14,040 nucleotides of DNA from Embleya sp040605455 (lineage in GTDB: Bacteria; Actinomycetota; Actinomycetes; Streptomycetales; Streptomycetaceae), in NCBI RefSeq assembly GCF_040605455.1, contig NZ_JBEXCV010000194.1:1-14040 (forward strand). Direction: 5' to 3'. A program made the position numbers and the translations under genes. The notes beneath the pieces are model-generated. The model did not search any database and was not told the DNA's origin. It saw only the letters and a program-made list of their open reading frames with translations. Below, in pieces: positions 7,579-13,843 of the stretch; the first letter of the stretch is position 1; each line of letters starts with the position of its first letter.

Positions 7579-8793
7579 ATGACGGTGCGCACCGCGTGGC
7601 GGAACGTGCCTCGGCCGCAACTGCGCCGGTTCGCCGATCTGGCCATTGCCGAGATCCCAGACCTGGCGCAGGGCATCCTGCGCGACATTCGGATCGAATA
7701 CCCCACACTGCCGCTGGTCCCGGACGAGTCCGGCGAACCGATGGCCCTGGTCGCCATCCGGCGCGCCCTGGTGGACTTCGTCGATCACCTGCTCGCCACC
7801 GACGACCGCCGGCACGAACGACTGGAACTGTTCGAGATGTTCGGCCGTGCCGAGGTGCTCCAGGGGCGCAGTCTGGACTCGTTGCAGGCGGTCTACCGGC
7901 TCGGCGTGCGACTCGCGTGGCGACGGCTGGCCGAGATCGGCCAGCTGGTGGAGATCCCGCCGCCCGCGATGTACGAACTCGCCGAGGCGGGCTTCGAATA
8001 CCTCGACGGCCTGGTCGCCCAGTCCGTGCACGGCTACGCCGAGGCCGCGGCCCGTCAGGTGGGCGAACGCCTGTGGGCGCAGAAGCGCCTGATCAAGATG
8101 ATGCTCACCGAGTACGGCACCGAACCCGCGAGCGCGCTCGCCGAGCACGCCGCCCGGATCGGCTGGCTGCTGCCCGAACAGGTCGCCGTGGGCGTGCTGT
8201 TGCGTCCCGCGCCGGACGCGGTCGCGCCCGCGGTGGGCCGGGATGTGCTCTTGGACATGGAGTGCGAACGGCCCCGGATGATCCTGCCCGACCCGGACGC
8301 GGCCGGTCGTCCCGAACTGCTGCGCCGGGCGATGGCGGGCTGGTCGGGCGCGATCGGCCCGTCCGTGCCGCTGGCCGACGCGGCCAAGTCGCTGCACTGG
8401 GCCTGTACCGCGCTGCGTCTGATGGAGCGCGGCCAACTGCCCGACGGGCGGGTGATCCGCTGTACCGAGCACACCGAGGCACTGGTGTTGCTGCCGCCCG
8501 AGGAACTGATCGAGGACCTGGCCCGCCGCTGTCTGGCGCCGCTGGACAACTGCCCACCCGCGCACTCGCGTCGACTGGCCGCGACGCTGCTCGCCTGGTT
8601 GGAGACGCGCGGCGGCGCCCCGGAGATCGCGGCGCGGCTGGGGGTGCACGCGCAGACCGTGCGCTATCGACTGCGCCGGATCCGGGAGTTGCTGGGTGAG
8701 GAGATGGACGAACCGGATCGCCGCTTCGAGTTGGAACTGGTGCTTCGGGCCCGGCGATTGCGCGAGGCCAAGGCGGCGGCGCACCGCGACTAG
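7579..8793 (+). CDS. PucR/CdaR-type helix-turn-helix transcriptional regulator
   Basis: A 404-aa cytoplasmic DNA-binding protein. The C-terminal PucR HTH (HTH_30-like, about 335-393) is clear: LLAWLETRGGAPEIAARLGVHAQTVRYRLRRIRELLG, then FELELVLRARRL. A central GGDEF-like/CdaR segment (about 200-310) and an alpha-helical N-terminal domain (10-175) complete the usual architecture. The N-terminal helices (ELFEMFGRAEVLQGRSLDSLQAVYRLGVRLAW) resemble the RsbRD-like N-terminal domain common in actinobacterial PucR proteins, which probably senses an unknown ligand. ATG 7579 has GGGAGAGG (7567-7574) 4 nt upstream. An in-frame ATG at 7489 overlapping the previous stop would add 30 residues of basic, unstructured sequence and is less likely. 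It could regulate the divergent envelope operon or the DUF2613-like gene. That is inference from location. Confidence 0.92.
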   Translation: MTVRTAWRNVPRPQLRRFADLAIAEIPDLAQGILRDIRIEYPTLPLVPDESGEPMALVAIRRALVDFVDHLLATDDRRHERLELFEMFGRAEVLQGRSLDSLQAVYRLGVRLAWRRLAEIGQLVEIPPPAMYELAEAGFEYLDGLVAQSVHGYAEAAARQVGERLWAQKRLIKMMLTEYGTEPASALAEHAARIGWLLPEQVAVGVLLRPAPDAVAPAVGRDVLLDMECERPRMILPDPDAAGRPELLRRAMAGWSGAIGPSVPLADAAKSLHWACTALRLMERGQLPDGRVIRCTEHTEALVLLPPEELIEDLARRCLAPLDNCPPAHSRRLAATLLAWLETRGGAPEIAARLGVHAQTVRYRLRRIRELLGEEMDEPDRRFELELVLRARRLREAKAAAHRD

Positions 8794-9047
8794 GGCGTCT
8801 GCGAGGGGTGCGCCTGTCCGGTGGTCGGCGTCGACGTCGGCGACCACTCCCAAATCTCCGCGGGGGGCCGTTCCGGAGAGGACGGCGGCGCGAACGGGCC
8901 CATACGCTTGTTCATCAGGACCAGCATGATCACGAGCAAGATCAGGGTGATCACGGTCAGTGCCAGACCGATGGGGTTGCGGACGTTGTATACGTAGGGG
9001 CCCGGTCCCCGCCTGCTCCGCTTGAAGATCGGTTCGTCGTCGTTCAC
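8790..9047 (-). CDS. Small single-TM membrane protein of unknown function
   Basis: 85 aa from GTG 9047. The N terminus is acidic then basic (NDDEPIFKRSRRGPGPYVYNVRNPIG). One strong TM helix (26-45, IGLALTVITLILLVIMLVLM) follows, then a Pro/Ser/Thr-rich tail. The positive charges before the helix suggest an inside N terminus and outside tail, although KR also follows the helix. ATG 9059 (4 codons upstream) is an alternative start. Neither has a good ribosome-binding site. TATGCT (9053-9058) would fit a -10 box placing the transcript start at the GTG, i.e. a leaderless mRNA, though no -35 is seen. The stop codon interlocks with that of the convergent PucR gene in CTAG (8790-8793). I recall similar small proteins in streptomycetes but no named family. 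Confidence 0.75.
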   Translation of the reverse strand: MNDDEPIFKRSRRGPGPYVYNVRNPIGLALTVITLILLVIMLVLMNKRMGPFAPPSSPERPPAEIWEWSPTSTPTTGQAHPSQTP

Positions 9048-9290
9048 GCCCGGCAGCATATTCCGAACGCGTGAGCGAGAGCCCGCCCGACGGGTCGCGC
9101 CGTTCCCGAACGGGATGCCCGGGAGGGCCGCCCGCCCGGCCCGGGACATCGGCCGTGGATTCGGGGCCGTCGGCTCATCCGCCCGGGACCGCGGGAGGCG
9201 CACGGTTGGCATGTGACCGAACAACCGACGCACCTCGTGGCAGTTCGTCAACCCGCTGCCACCCACGGCACTTCCGGAAGGACCGGGAGC
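9048..9290. other. Divergent intergenic region between the small membrane protein and the DUF5999 gene
   Basis: 243 bp without a supported gene. Open frames here have no ribosome-binding site or recognisable protein character. TTGGCA (9206-9211) resembles a + strand -35 but lacks a matching -10 at 16-19 bp. It should hold both start-site promoters, but I cannot place them confidently. Confidence 0.5.
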
Positions 9291-9485
9291 ATGTGCCGGC
9301 ATTTGCCCCCCTGCCCCGCCGCATCGGCCTCCGACCACCTCGCGGCACACGTCGTACAGAGCCATCCCGAGCAGGGCTGGAGCCTGCTGTGCAACGGCGT
9401 GGTGAGCTTCGAGGACACCGGCGCACTGCTGCCCGACGGTGCGATCGAGCCCCCACACCGATCCGCCGCGTGGATGGGTTGGTGA
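9291..9485 (+). CDS. DUF5999 family protein
   Basis: A 64-aa soluble protein. Nearly the whole length follows the streptomycete DUF5999 pattern: MCRHLPPCP at the start, then HPEQGWSLLCNGVVSFEDTG (25-44) and LLPDG followed by PPHR. Cys2, His4, Cys8 and Cys34, with His16/20/25/56, make a metal-binding or redox role possible, but no function is known. ATG 9291 is chosen because the family starts with MC-x-H and because GGAAGGA (9276-9282) lies 8 nt upstream. The in-frame GTG at 9213 would add 26 residues with no family resemblance. A perfect hairpin 17 bp after the stop probably ends its transcript. It appears monocistronic. Confidence 0.88.
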   Translation: MCRHLPPCPAASASDHLAAHVVQSHPEQGWSLLCNGVVSFEDTGALLPDGAIEPPHRSAAWMGW

Positions 9486-9501
9486 TCGCCACCCCTACAC
9501 T

Positions 9502-9534
9502 GCCGCCCCCACCGTCGATGACGGTGGGGGCGGC
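9502..9534. terminator. Bidirectional hairpin terminator between convergent units
   Basis: A 15-bp perfect GC-rich stem (9502-9516 with 9520-9534) closed by a 3-nt GAT loop, 17 bp after the DUF5999 stop. It has no T-tract, which is usual for actinobacterial terminators. It lies where the + transcript of the DUF5999 gene meets the minus transcript of the two-component system. A shorter alternative pairing exists between GATCGCC (9484-9490) and GGCGATC (9532-9538). Confidence 0.8.
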
Positions 9535-9559
9535 GATCGAGTGTGTCCCTGGGGTCGGT

Positions 9560-9775
9560 TCAGACCGGCGGGTGTTGCGTGCCCGGCTCGGCGGGTCGGC
9601 CCCGTGCGTCGGCCCGAGGCGGTGGGTGGCCGTCGCCAGGATCCGTCGGTTTCGACGAATCCGGGGGTTCCACGGCCACGCACACGTGATTGGGCGGGTG
9701 GCAGCCGAGGGGCTGGTCGGGCCGGCTCGGCCCGGGCGGTGGTTCGCCGCCTTTCGGCCGTGGCGTCTTCGACAT
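9560..9775 (-). CDS. Possible small proline-rich hypothetical protein
   Basis: 71 codons from ATG 9775, with GGAG about 7 nt upstream. The product is hydrophilic and rich in Pro, Gly, Asp and Arg (MSKTPRPKGGEPPPGPSRP...), with two Cys (in LGCHPPNHVCVAVE) and no TM helix or domain I recognise. Third-position GC is about 79%, lower than its neighbours but above random for a shadow frame. For: a ribosome-binding site, position 43 bp after the kinase stop on the same strand, and a hairpin terminator 25 bp beyond its stop, so the kinase transcript probably covers it. Against: low complexity and no known homologue. An ATG at 9782 in another frame gives a 95-codon alternative that looks less protein-like. 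Confidence 0.4.
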   Translation of the reverse strand: MSKTPRPKGGEPPPGPSRPDQPLGCHPPNHVCVAVEPPDSSKPTDPGDGHPPPRADARGRPAEPGTQHPPV

Positions 9776-9803
9776 GATCCATCTCCGTGCTGGACGAGGT
9801 GAT

Positions 9804-9824
9804 CGGTGATCGGGTCGATCACCG
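9804..9824. repeat. Inverted repeat overlapping the kinase stop codon
   Basis: CGGTGATCG, GGT, then CGATCACCG: a 9-bp perfect stem with a 3-nt loop that includes the kinase TGA (9819-9821). It could be a weak terminator or attenuator between the kinase and the small ORF downstream, or an mRNA-stabilising stem. Confidence 0.5.
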
Positions 9825-11960
9825 CTTCTCCACTTTCACTTGGTCGGGGTCCGCCCGCATGTGGTGACGGTCCCGGGTCGGTCCCGGATCGGTCCCGGGT
9901 TGGTCCCGGGCGTCGGTCCCGGGTCGTGGGATGACCGCGCGCACGACGGTGCCGTTCTCGTCGCCGCCCGCGGTGAAACTGCCGCCCAGCTCCTCGGCGC
10001 GTTCGGCCATCGAGGCGAGGCCGACACCCCCGGTGGCCGCACCGCGCTCGCGCTCCCGATGCCCGACACCGTCGTCGGCCACTTCGAGGACGACGTGGGT
10101 GTCGGTGACCCGGACGTCGAGCGTGGCGTTGCGGGCCCGGGCATGCCGGACGACGTTGGTCAGCGCCTCGCCGCAGATCCGGTAGACCGCGACCTCGACG
10201 GCGGCGGGCAGCGGCGGTGGCGGATCGGGATCGAAGGCGACCCGGAAGCGCGGATGGGTCCGGCCGTCGCCGTCCAGCCGCGTCGCACACTCGCGCAGCG
10301 CGTCGGCCAGACCGAGTCGGGCGAGTGCGGCGGGGGCCAGGCCGTCGGTGATCCGGCGCAGCTCGGTGATCGCCTCGCCGATGCTGCGCGACGCGATCGC
10401 CAGCGTGCCCTCGGCCGGGGTGCCCGGCGGTATGCCGGCCCGTGCGGTGTCGACCTGGAGCCGGGTGCCGGACAGCGCGGGGCCGAGGCCGTCGTGCAGG
10501 TCGTGGCGAAGCCGGCGACGAGCCTCCTCGCGGGCGAGCACGATGTGCTCGCGGGTCTCCTGGAGTTCCTCGTACAGGCGCAACGACGCGATGGCGGGCG
10601 CCGCCTGGTCGGCGAGGAAGCGCAGTACTTCGAGGTCCTGGCGGTCCAGGGTGTCCTGTCCGGGTCGGGGCGGCGCAAAGAGCCGGCCGATCACCACACC
10701 CTCGTAGGTGAGCGGGAAGTCGACGCGGTCGGCGTCGGCGCTGCCGATCCGGGCGAGTTCGCGTTCGCCGTGCCGGGTGTCGACCACGACGCCGGCGCCG
10801 GGCAGGCCCAGGGTGTGCACGACGGTTCGACAGAGCAGGGTCGGTGCCGCGCCGGGTGCGGGTGCCCGGCTGAGCTGCTCGGAGAGGTCGCGAACCACCT
10901 GGTAGGGCCGGGCCCGTTCGCCGTAGTAGAAGCGGTCGACGACGCGCATCGCCCAGCCGATGGTCGGGCGGAGCAGGGCACCGATCAGCAGCGCACCGGT
11001 CGCCATCACCAGTGCGCCGGTGGTGCGCGCGCCGGGCAGCACGCCGGAGAGCGCGACGGCGATCCCGAAGTAGCCACCCATCAGCATCGCGGCCAGCGAG
11101 AAGGCGGCCAGCACCTTGCGCGCGGACCGGTCGAGGTGCCACTGCCGGTCCCGGGCGAAGGCGTACGCGAAGCAGAGCTGCCACACCAGCACGCCTGCGT
11201 AGAGCAGGAATTCATAGAGCGGATCCGAGAGTTCGAGGTGGTAGCCGAGGAAGCTGACGGCCAGCCACAGCAGATAGGGCAGCAGCGGCACGAGCCGTAT
11301 CGGGTGCGGTCCGGGCGAGCGCACCCAGCGCACGGTCATCACGACGAGGCCGGTGAGGATGACCAGGGGTGGAATCAGGTCCAGGCGCGGGGTCAGCCAC
11401 CCGTCCAGCCACCGCTGCCCGGTGGCCCAGCCGCCGTGTCGCAGGAAGCTGGGTAGTCCGTACCAGTCGGACCCGGCGTAGTCGTTGTACGCGTGCAGGC
11501 CGCTCCACAGCGCGACCGCCACCGGGTAGATCCGCACGGATCGGGCCCTGGGCAGGGTTCCGTCCGGAAGCCACAGCGGCAGTGCGTACATCCCGAACAG
11601 GAACACCGCGTCGGCGACCAGCCACAGGGCGATCGCCGCGGCGGCCCAGCCGGGTCCGGCATCGGCGAACACGGCGGTGAACAGGACCGCGCTCGCCAGC
11701 GGATGGCACAGGCCGGTCCACAGCAACAACCAGCCCAGGCCGGGTGCGGATCGACGCGAGATCACGAACAGCCCGGAGAGCGCGAAAGCGACGCCCTGGA
11801 GGGTGGACACGCCGATCAGAGCGGGTCGTGGGGACACTTTCGGGTCGTCGAGGTGGGTGAGCAGCAGGACCAGGGTGATCAGGCCGCCGACCAGGCAGAC
11901 GCCGCATACCGCGTAGGCCCGGCCGAAGCCGGAGCGTTGCTCTCGGTTGCCCATGGGCAT
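9819..11960 (-). CDS. NarL/DesK-type sensor histidine kinase with GAF domain
   Basis: 713 aa from ATG 11960, set by AGGAGG (11967-11972) 6 nt upstream. An upstream GTG (11975) would run through that site and is rejected. The N-terminal half (about 15-335) is an integral membrane sensor with around nine or ten TM helices and few loops. The linker DRFYYGERARPYQVVRDLSEQL (342-363) leads to a GAF-like domain (about 365-463). The HisKA_3 dimerisation helix reads RRRLRHDLHDGLGPALSG, with phospho-acceptor His489 in DLHDG. The HATPase_c domain has the N box EALTNVVRHA (N602), the G1 box DDGVG (D629 on) and GGVGLASMAERA. It should autophosphorylate and pass phosphate to the response regulator encoded 240 bp upstream. 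The final 35-40 residues are a hydrophilic tail (PGTDARDQPGTDPGPTRDRHH) encoded by an 11-bp tandem repeat. The stimulus is unknown. Confidence 0.94.
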   Translation of the reverse strand: MPMGNREQRSGFGRAYAVCGVCLVGGLITLVLLLTHLDDPKVSPRPALIGVSTLQGVAFALSGLFVISRRSAPGLGWLLLWTGLCHPLASAVLFTAVFADAGPGWAAAAIALWLVADAVFLFGMYALPLWLPDGTLPRARSVRIYPVAVALWSGLHAYNDYAGSDWYGLPSFLRHGGWATGQRWLDGWLTPRLDLIPPLVILTGLVVMTVRWVRSPGPHPIRLVPLLPYLLWLAVSFLGYHLELSDPLYEFLLYAGVLVWQLCFAYAFARDRQWHLDRSARKVLAAFSLAAMLMGGYFGIAVALSGVLPGARTTGALVMATGALLIGALLRPTIGWAMRVVDRFYYGERARPYQVVRDLSEQLSRAPAPGAAPTLLCRTVVHTLGLPGAGVVVDTRHGERELARIGSADADRVDFPLTYEGVVIGRLFAPPRPGQDTLDRQDLEVLRFLADQAAPAIASLRLYEELQETREHIVLAREEARRRLRHDLHDGLGPALSGTRLQVDTARAGIPPGTPAEGTLAIASRSIGEAITELRRITDGLAPAALARLGLADALRECATRLDGDGRTHPRFRVAFDPDPPPPLPAAVEVAVYRICGEALTNVVRHARARNATLDVRVTDTHVVLEVADDGVGHRERERGAATGGVGLASMAERAEELGGSFTAGGDENGTVVRAVIPRPGTDARDQPGTDPGPTRDRHHMRADPDQVKVEKR
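9869..9925. repeat. 11-bp tandem repeat GGTCCCGGGTC inside the 3' end of the kinase gene
   Basis: Units begin at 9869, 9880, 9891, 9902 and 9915: GGTCCCGGGTC, GGTCCCGGATC, GGTCCCGGGTT, GGTCCCGGGC plus 3 nt, and GGTCCCGGGTC. Because 11 is not a multiple of 3, each unit is read in a different frame, so the protein tail is only loosely repetitive. Gain or loss of a unit would change the kinase C terminus. Confidence 0.85.
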
Positions 11961-11966
11961 CTGGCG

Positions 11967-11972
11967 CCTCCT
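11967..11972 (-). promoter_or_regulatory. Ribosome binding site of the kinase gene
   Basis: AGGAGG on the minus strand, 6 nt before ATG 11960. It decides the start against the GTG at 11975, whose codons would contain it. Confidence 0.8.
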
Positions 11973-12067
11973 CACGGGACGTCGGCGAGCGACGGCGCGG
12001 ACGAGTGGGGCCGGGTGGGACCGAACGGCGCCGAGGGATCGCGGTGCGGGGTTCGGCGGGTCCGGAC

Positions 12068-12150
12068 GTCCCAGAATGGCCGTGGCGGCGTCCCGTGCAC
12101 ACGAGGCAGCGGTCCCATCGGGGTCCCGATTCGGGCCCGGCCGGCGTCCC
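12068..12150. repeat. Helically phased GTCCC direct repeats between response regulator and kinase genes
   Basis: GTCCC occurs at 12068, 12090, 12112, 12123 and 12146, i.e. at steps of 22, 22, 11 and 23 bp, with extensions such as GTCCCGAT (12123 and 12146). All point the same way, on one face of the helix, in the noncoding 240-bp gap (11961-12200). No ORF is supported in this gap. Confidence 0.55.
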
Positions 12151-12200
12151 GATGCGGATCCGGGCCGGGTCCGTCGGCGCGGTGGGGCGCGGTTGCCGGA

Positions 12201-12842
12201 TCAGTTGGCGCCCAGGCCGAAGTCGCGGGCGCGGGCCACCGCCTCCGCGCGGGTGCCGACGTGCAGCTTCTCGAAGATGTGCGTGATGTGGTTGCGCACG
12301 GTCTTCTCGGCGAGGAACAGCCTGCGGGCGATGTTCCGGTTGTCCAGGCCCCGGGCGAGCAGGCCCAGCACCTCGCACTCGCGGTTGGTCAGTTCGGGGA
12401 AGACCCGCTCGGCGGCCCGCGGGGCGCCGCCCGCCAGCAGCGCGGTCAGCCGGGGCACGGTCTGCGCGCCGAAGACCGCGCCCCCGGCCGCGACCGTGCG
12501 CACCGCGTGCAGCACCTCGTTCCGGCCCGCGCCCTTGACCAGGTAGCCACCCGCGCCGGCGCGCATCGCGGCGAGCAGGCTGCCGTCGTCGTCGGACATG
12601 GTCAGTACCAGGACCGGCACGGTGGGCGTTTCGGCCGCGATCCTGCGGGTGGCCTCGATTCCGGAGCCGTCCGGCAGCGACAGGTCCATCACCACCAGAT
12701 CGGGACGCTGCTCGGCGACCGTCACGGGCACCGCGGCGGTCGTTTCCACTTCCGCGACCACCACGATGTCGTGGGCGCTCTCCAGTGCGGCCCGCAACCC
12801 TGCCCGGAACAACGGATGGTCGTCCACGATCACGACACGCAC
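12201..12842 (-). CDS. NarL/LuxR-family response regulator
   Basis: 213 aa from GTG 12842. The receiver domain (1-120) has the acidic pair D7-D8 (IVDDHPLFRAGL), phospho-acceptor D53 (DLVVMDLSLPDGSG), T81 (VLVLTMSD) and K103 (YLVKGA), so all switch residues are present. The LuxR-type HTH (about 151-205) reads ELTNRECEVLGLLARGLDNRNIARRLFLAEKTVRNHITHIFEKL. Phosphorylation by the adjacent kinase should promote dimerisation and DNA binding. The start is uncertain. ATG 12878 gives 12 more residues but overlaps a likely -10 box and has no ribosome-binding site. GTG 12842 gives the canonical VRVVIVDDHP beginning, with GGGGAGAG (12856-12863) about 13 nt upstream. The 240-bp gap to the kinase is longer than usual for such pairs, so the kinase may have its own promoter. 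Confidence 0.92.
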   Translation of the reverse strand: MRVVIVDDHPLFRAGLRAALESAHDIVVVAEVETTAAVPVTVAEQRPDLVVMDLSLPDGSGIEATRRIAAETPTVPVLVLTMSDDDGSLLAAMRAGAGGYLVKGAGRNEVLHAVRTVAAGGAVFGAQTVPRLTALLAGGAPRAAERVFPELTNRECEVLGLLARGLDNRNIARRLFLAEKTVRNHITHIFEKLHVGTRAEAVARARDFGLGAN

Positions 12843-13045
12843 TACCTTGAAACCACTCTCCCCAACCACGCGGTACATACTACGTGTGCGCGCGTGGTCG
12901 CCGTGTGTGCATGCGACGAGTACCCGGTGGGGCTTGTGTGTTGGGGGACGTGGTGGAACGCTGCCGAAGGTTCGTGCTGTCGGCTCGATGGTCGGAGCCC
13001 GCGGGACGCGTGTGCGTCGGCCGGGTGCTGGGAGGGACGGGAACG
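12843..13045. other. Divergent intergenic region between response regulator and TIGR03084 genes
   Basis: 203 bp, rich in GTGTG/CGCG alternations at 12884-12915. It holds the candidate -10 of the response regulator. No convincing + strand -35/-10 pair is seen for the TIGR03084 gene. The in-frame extension upstream of ATG 13046 is Cys/Arg-rich and does not look like protein. Confidence 0.5.
12877..12882 (-). promoter_or_regulatory. Putative -10 element of the response regulator promoter
   Basis: TAGTAT on the minus strand fits the actinobacterial TAGRMT -10 type. It overlaps ATG 12878, which argues for the downstream GTG 12842 as start (leader of roughly 28 nt). No good -35 lies 17-18 bp upstream (CACGGC/ACACGG), so it may need an activator. 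Confidence 0.4.
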
Positions 13046-13843
13046 ATGGTGGATCTCGCGGCCGTTCTGGACGACCTCGGGGCGGAGGGTGCCGCGCTGG
13101 ACCGGCTCGTCGGCGAGTTGGCGCCGCAGGCGTGGGCCACGCCGACGCCCGCGCCGGGGTGGACCATCGCCCATCAGATCGCGCACCTGGCCTGGACCGA
13201 CGACCAGGTCCGGCTCGCGGCGACCGATCCGGCCGGCTTCGCGGCGGCCGTCGCGGATGCCGCGGCCGATCCCGACGGCTTCGTGGACCGAGGGGCCGAG
13301 CGCGGCGCGGCGGTGGGGCCGGCCCGGATCCTGGCCGGTTGGCGTGCCGGTCGCGATGCCGTGGCGAAGGTGCTGGCGGGGGTACCGGCGGGCGGGCGGT
13401 TGCCCTGGTACGGCCCGCCGATGAGCGCCGCGTCGATGGCCGGCGCCCGGATCATGGAGACGTGGGCGCACGGACAGGATGTCGCCGACACGCTCGGCGT
13501 GCGGCTCCGGCCCACCGCCCGACTGCGCCACGTGGCCCGGATCGGCGTCCGGGCCCGGGACTACGCCTACTCCGTGCACGGGCTGCGGCCGCCCGAGCGG
13601 GAGTTCCGGGTCGAACTGAGCGGTGGGCCCGAGGTCGGCGGCGCCTGGACGTACGGCCCCGAGGACGCGGTCGAGCGGGTGACCGGACCGTTGCTCGACT
13701 TCTGCCTCCTGGTTACCCGACGCCGGCACGCCGACGACCTCGCCGTCCGTGCGCACGGCGTCGAGTCCGCGCGCTGGCTGGAAATCACCCAGTCCTACGC
13801 CGGCCCACCCGGACCGGGCCGCACCCCCGGCCAATTCGGCTGA
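13046..13843 (+). CDS. TIGR03084-family metal-binding protein (DinB/MDMPI fold)
   Basis: 265 aa, soluble. The N-terminal four-helix bundle matches the mycothiol-dependent maleylpyruvate isomerase/DinB superfamily: PAPGWTIAHQIAHLAWTDDQ (36-54) and ARIMETWAHGQDVADTLG (134-151). H47, E138 and H142 have the spacing of the His/Glu/His zinc ligands of MDMPI. The C-terminal part (about 175-250) has FRVELSGG, WTYGPEDAVERVTGPLLDFCLLVTRRRH and a closing ARWLEITQSYAGPPGPGR, as in TIGR03084 proteins. A thiol-transfer or mycothiol-dependent role is possible but unproven, and the substrate is unknown. ATG 13046 has GGAGGG (13031-13036) 9 nt upstream. It is transcribed away from the two-component genes. The C-terminal 15 residues are a Pro/Gly tail. 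Confidence 0.93.
   Translation: MVDLAAVLDDLGAEGAALDRLVGELAPQAWATPTPAPGWTIAHQIAHLAWTDDQVRLAATDPAGFAAAVADAAADPDGFVDRGAERGAAVGPARILAGWRAGRDAVAKVLAGVPAGGRLPWYGPPMSAASMAGARIMETWAHGQDVADTLGVRLRPTARLRHVARIGVRARDYAYSVHGLRPPEREFRVELSGGPEVGGAWTYGPEDAVERVTGPLLDFCLLVTRRRHADDLAVRAHGVESARWLEITQSYAGPPGPGRTPGQFG

Noticed and set aside
7156..8853. Long upstream extension of the DUF3068 frame on the minus strand
   Set aside because: It is antisense to the PucR-like and DUF2613-like genes. The first TM helix and AGGAG site fix the DUF3068 start at 7155.
9071..9802. 243-codon + strand frame covering the DUF5999 gene in another frame
   Set aside because: It runs through a family-matching gene and its terminator. 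Composition is Arg/Pro-rich with no domain.
9840..11456. A 538-codon + strand frame (9840-11456) and a 669-codon minus-strand frame (9175-11184)
   Set aside because: Both overlap the histidine kinase in other frames and lack any protein-like pattern. The kinase has all expected motifs.
11493..13424. A 643-codon + strand frame across kinase, response regulator and TIGR03084 genes
   Set aside because: It crosses three well-supported genes in wrong frames or strand and is low-complexity.
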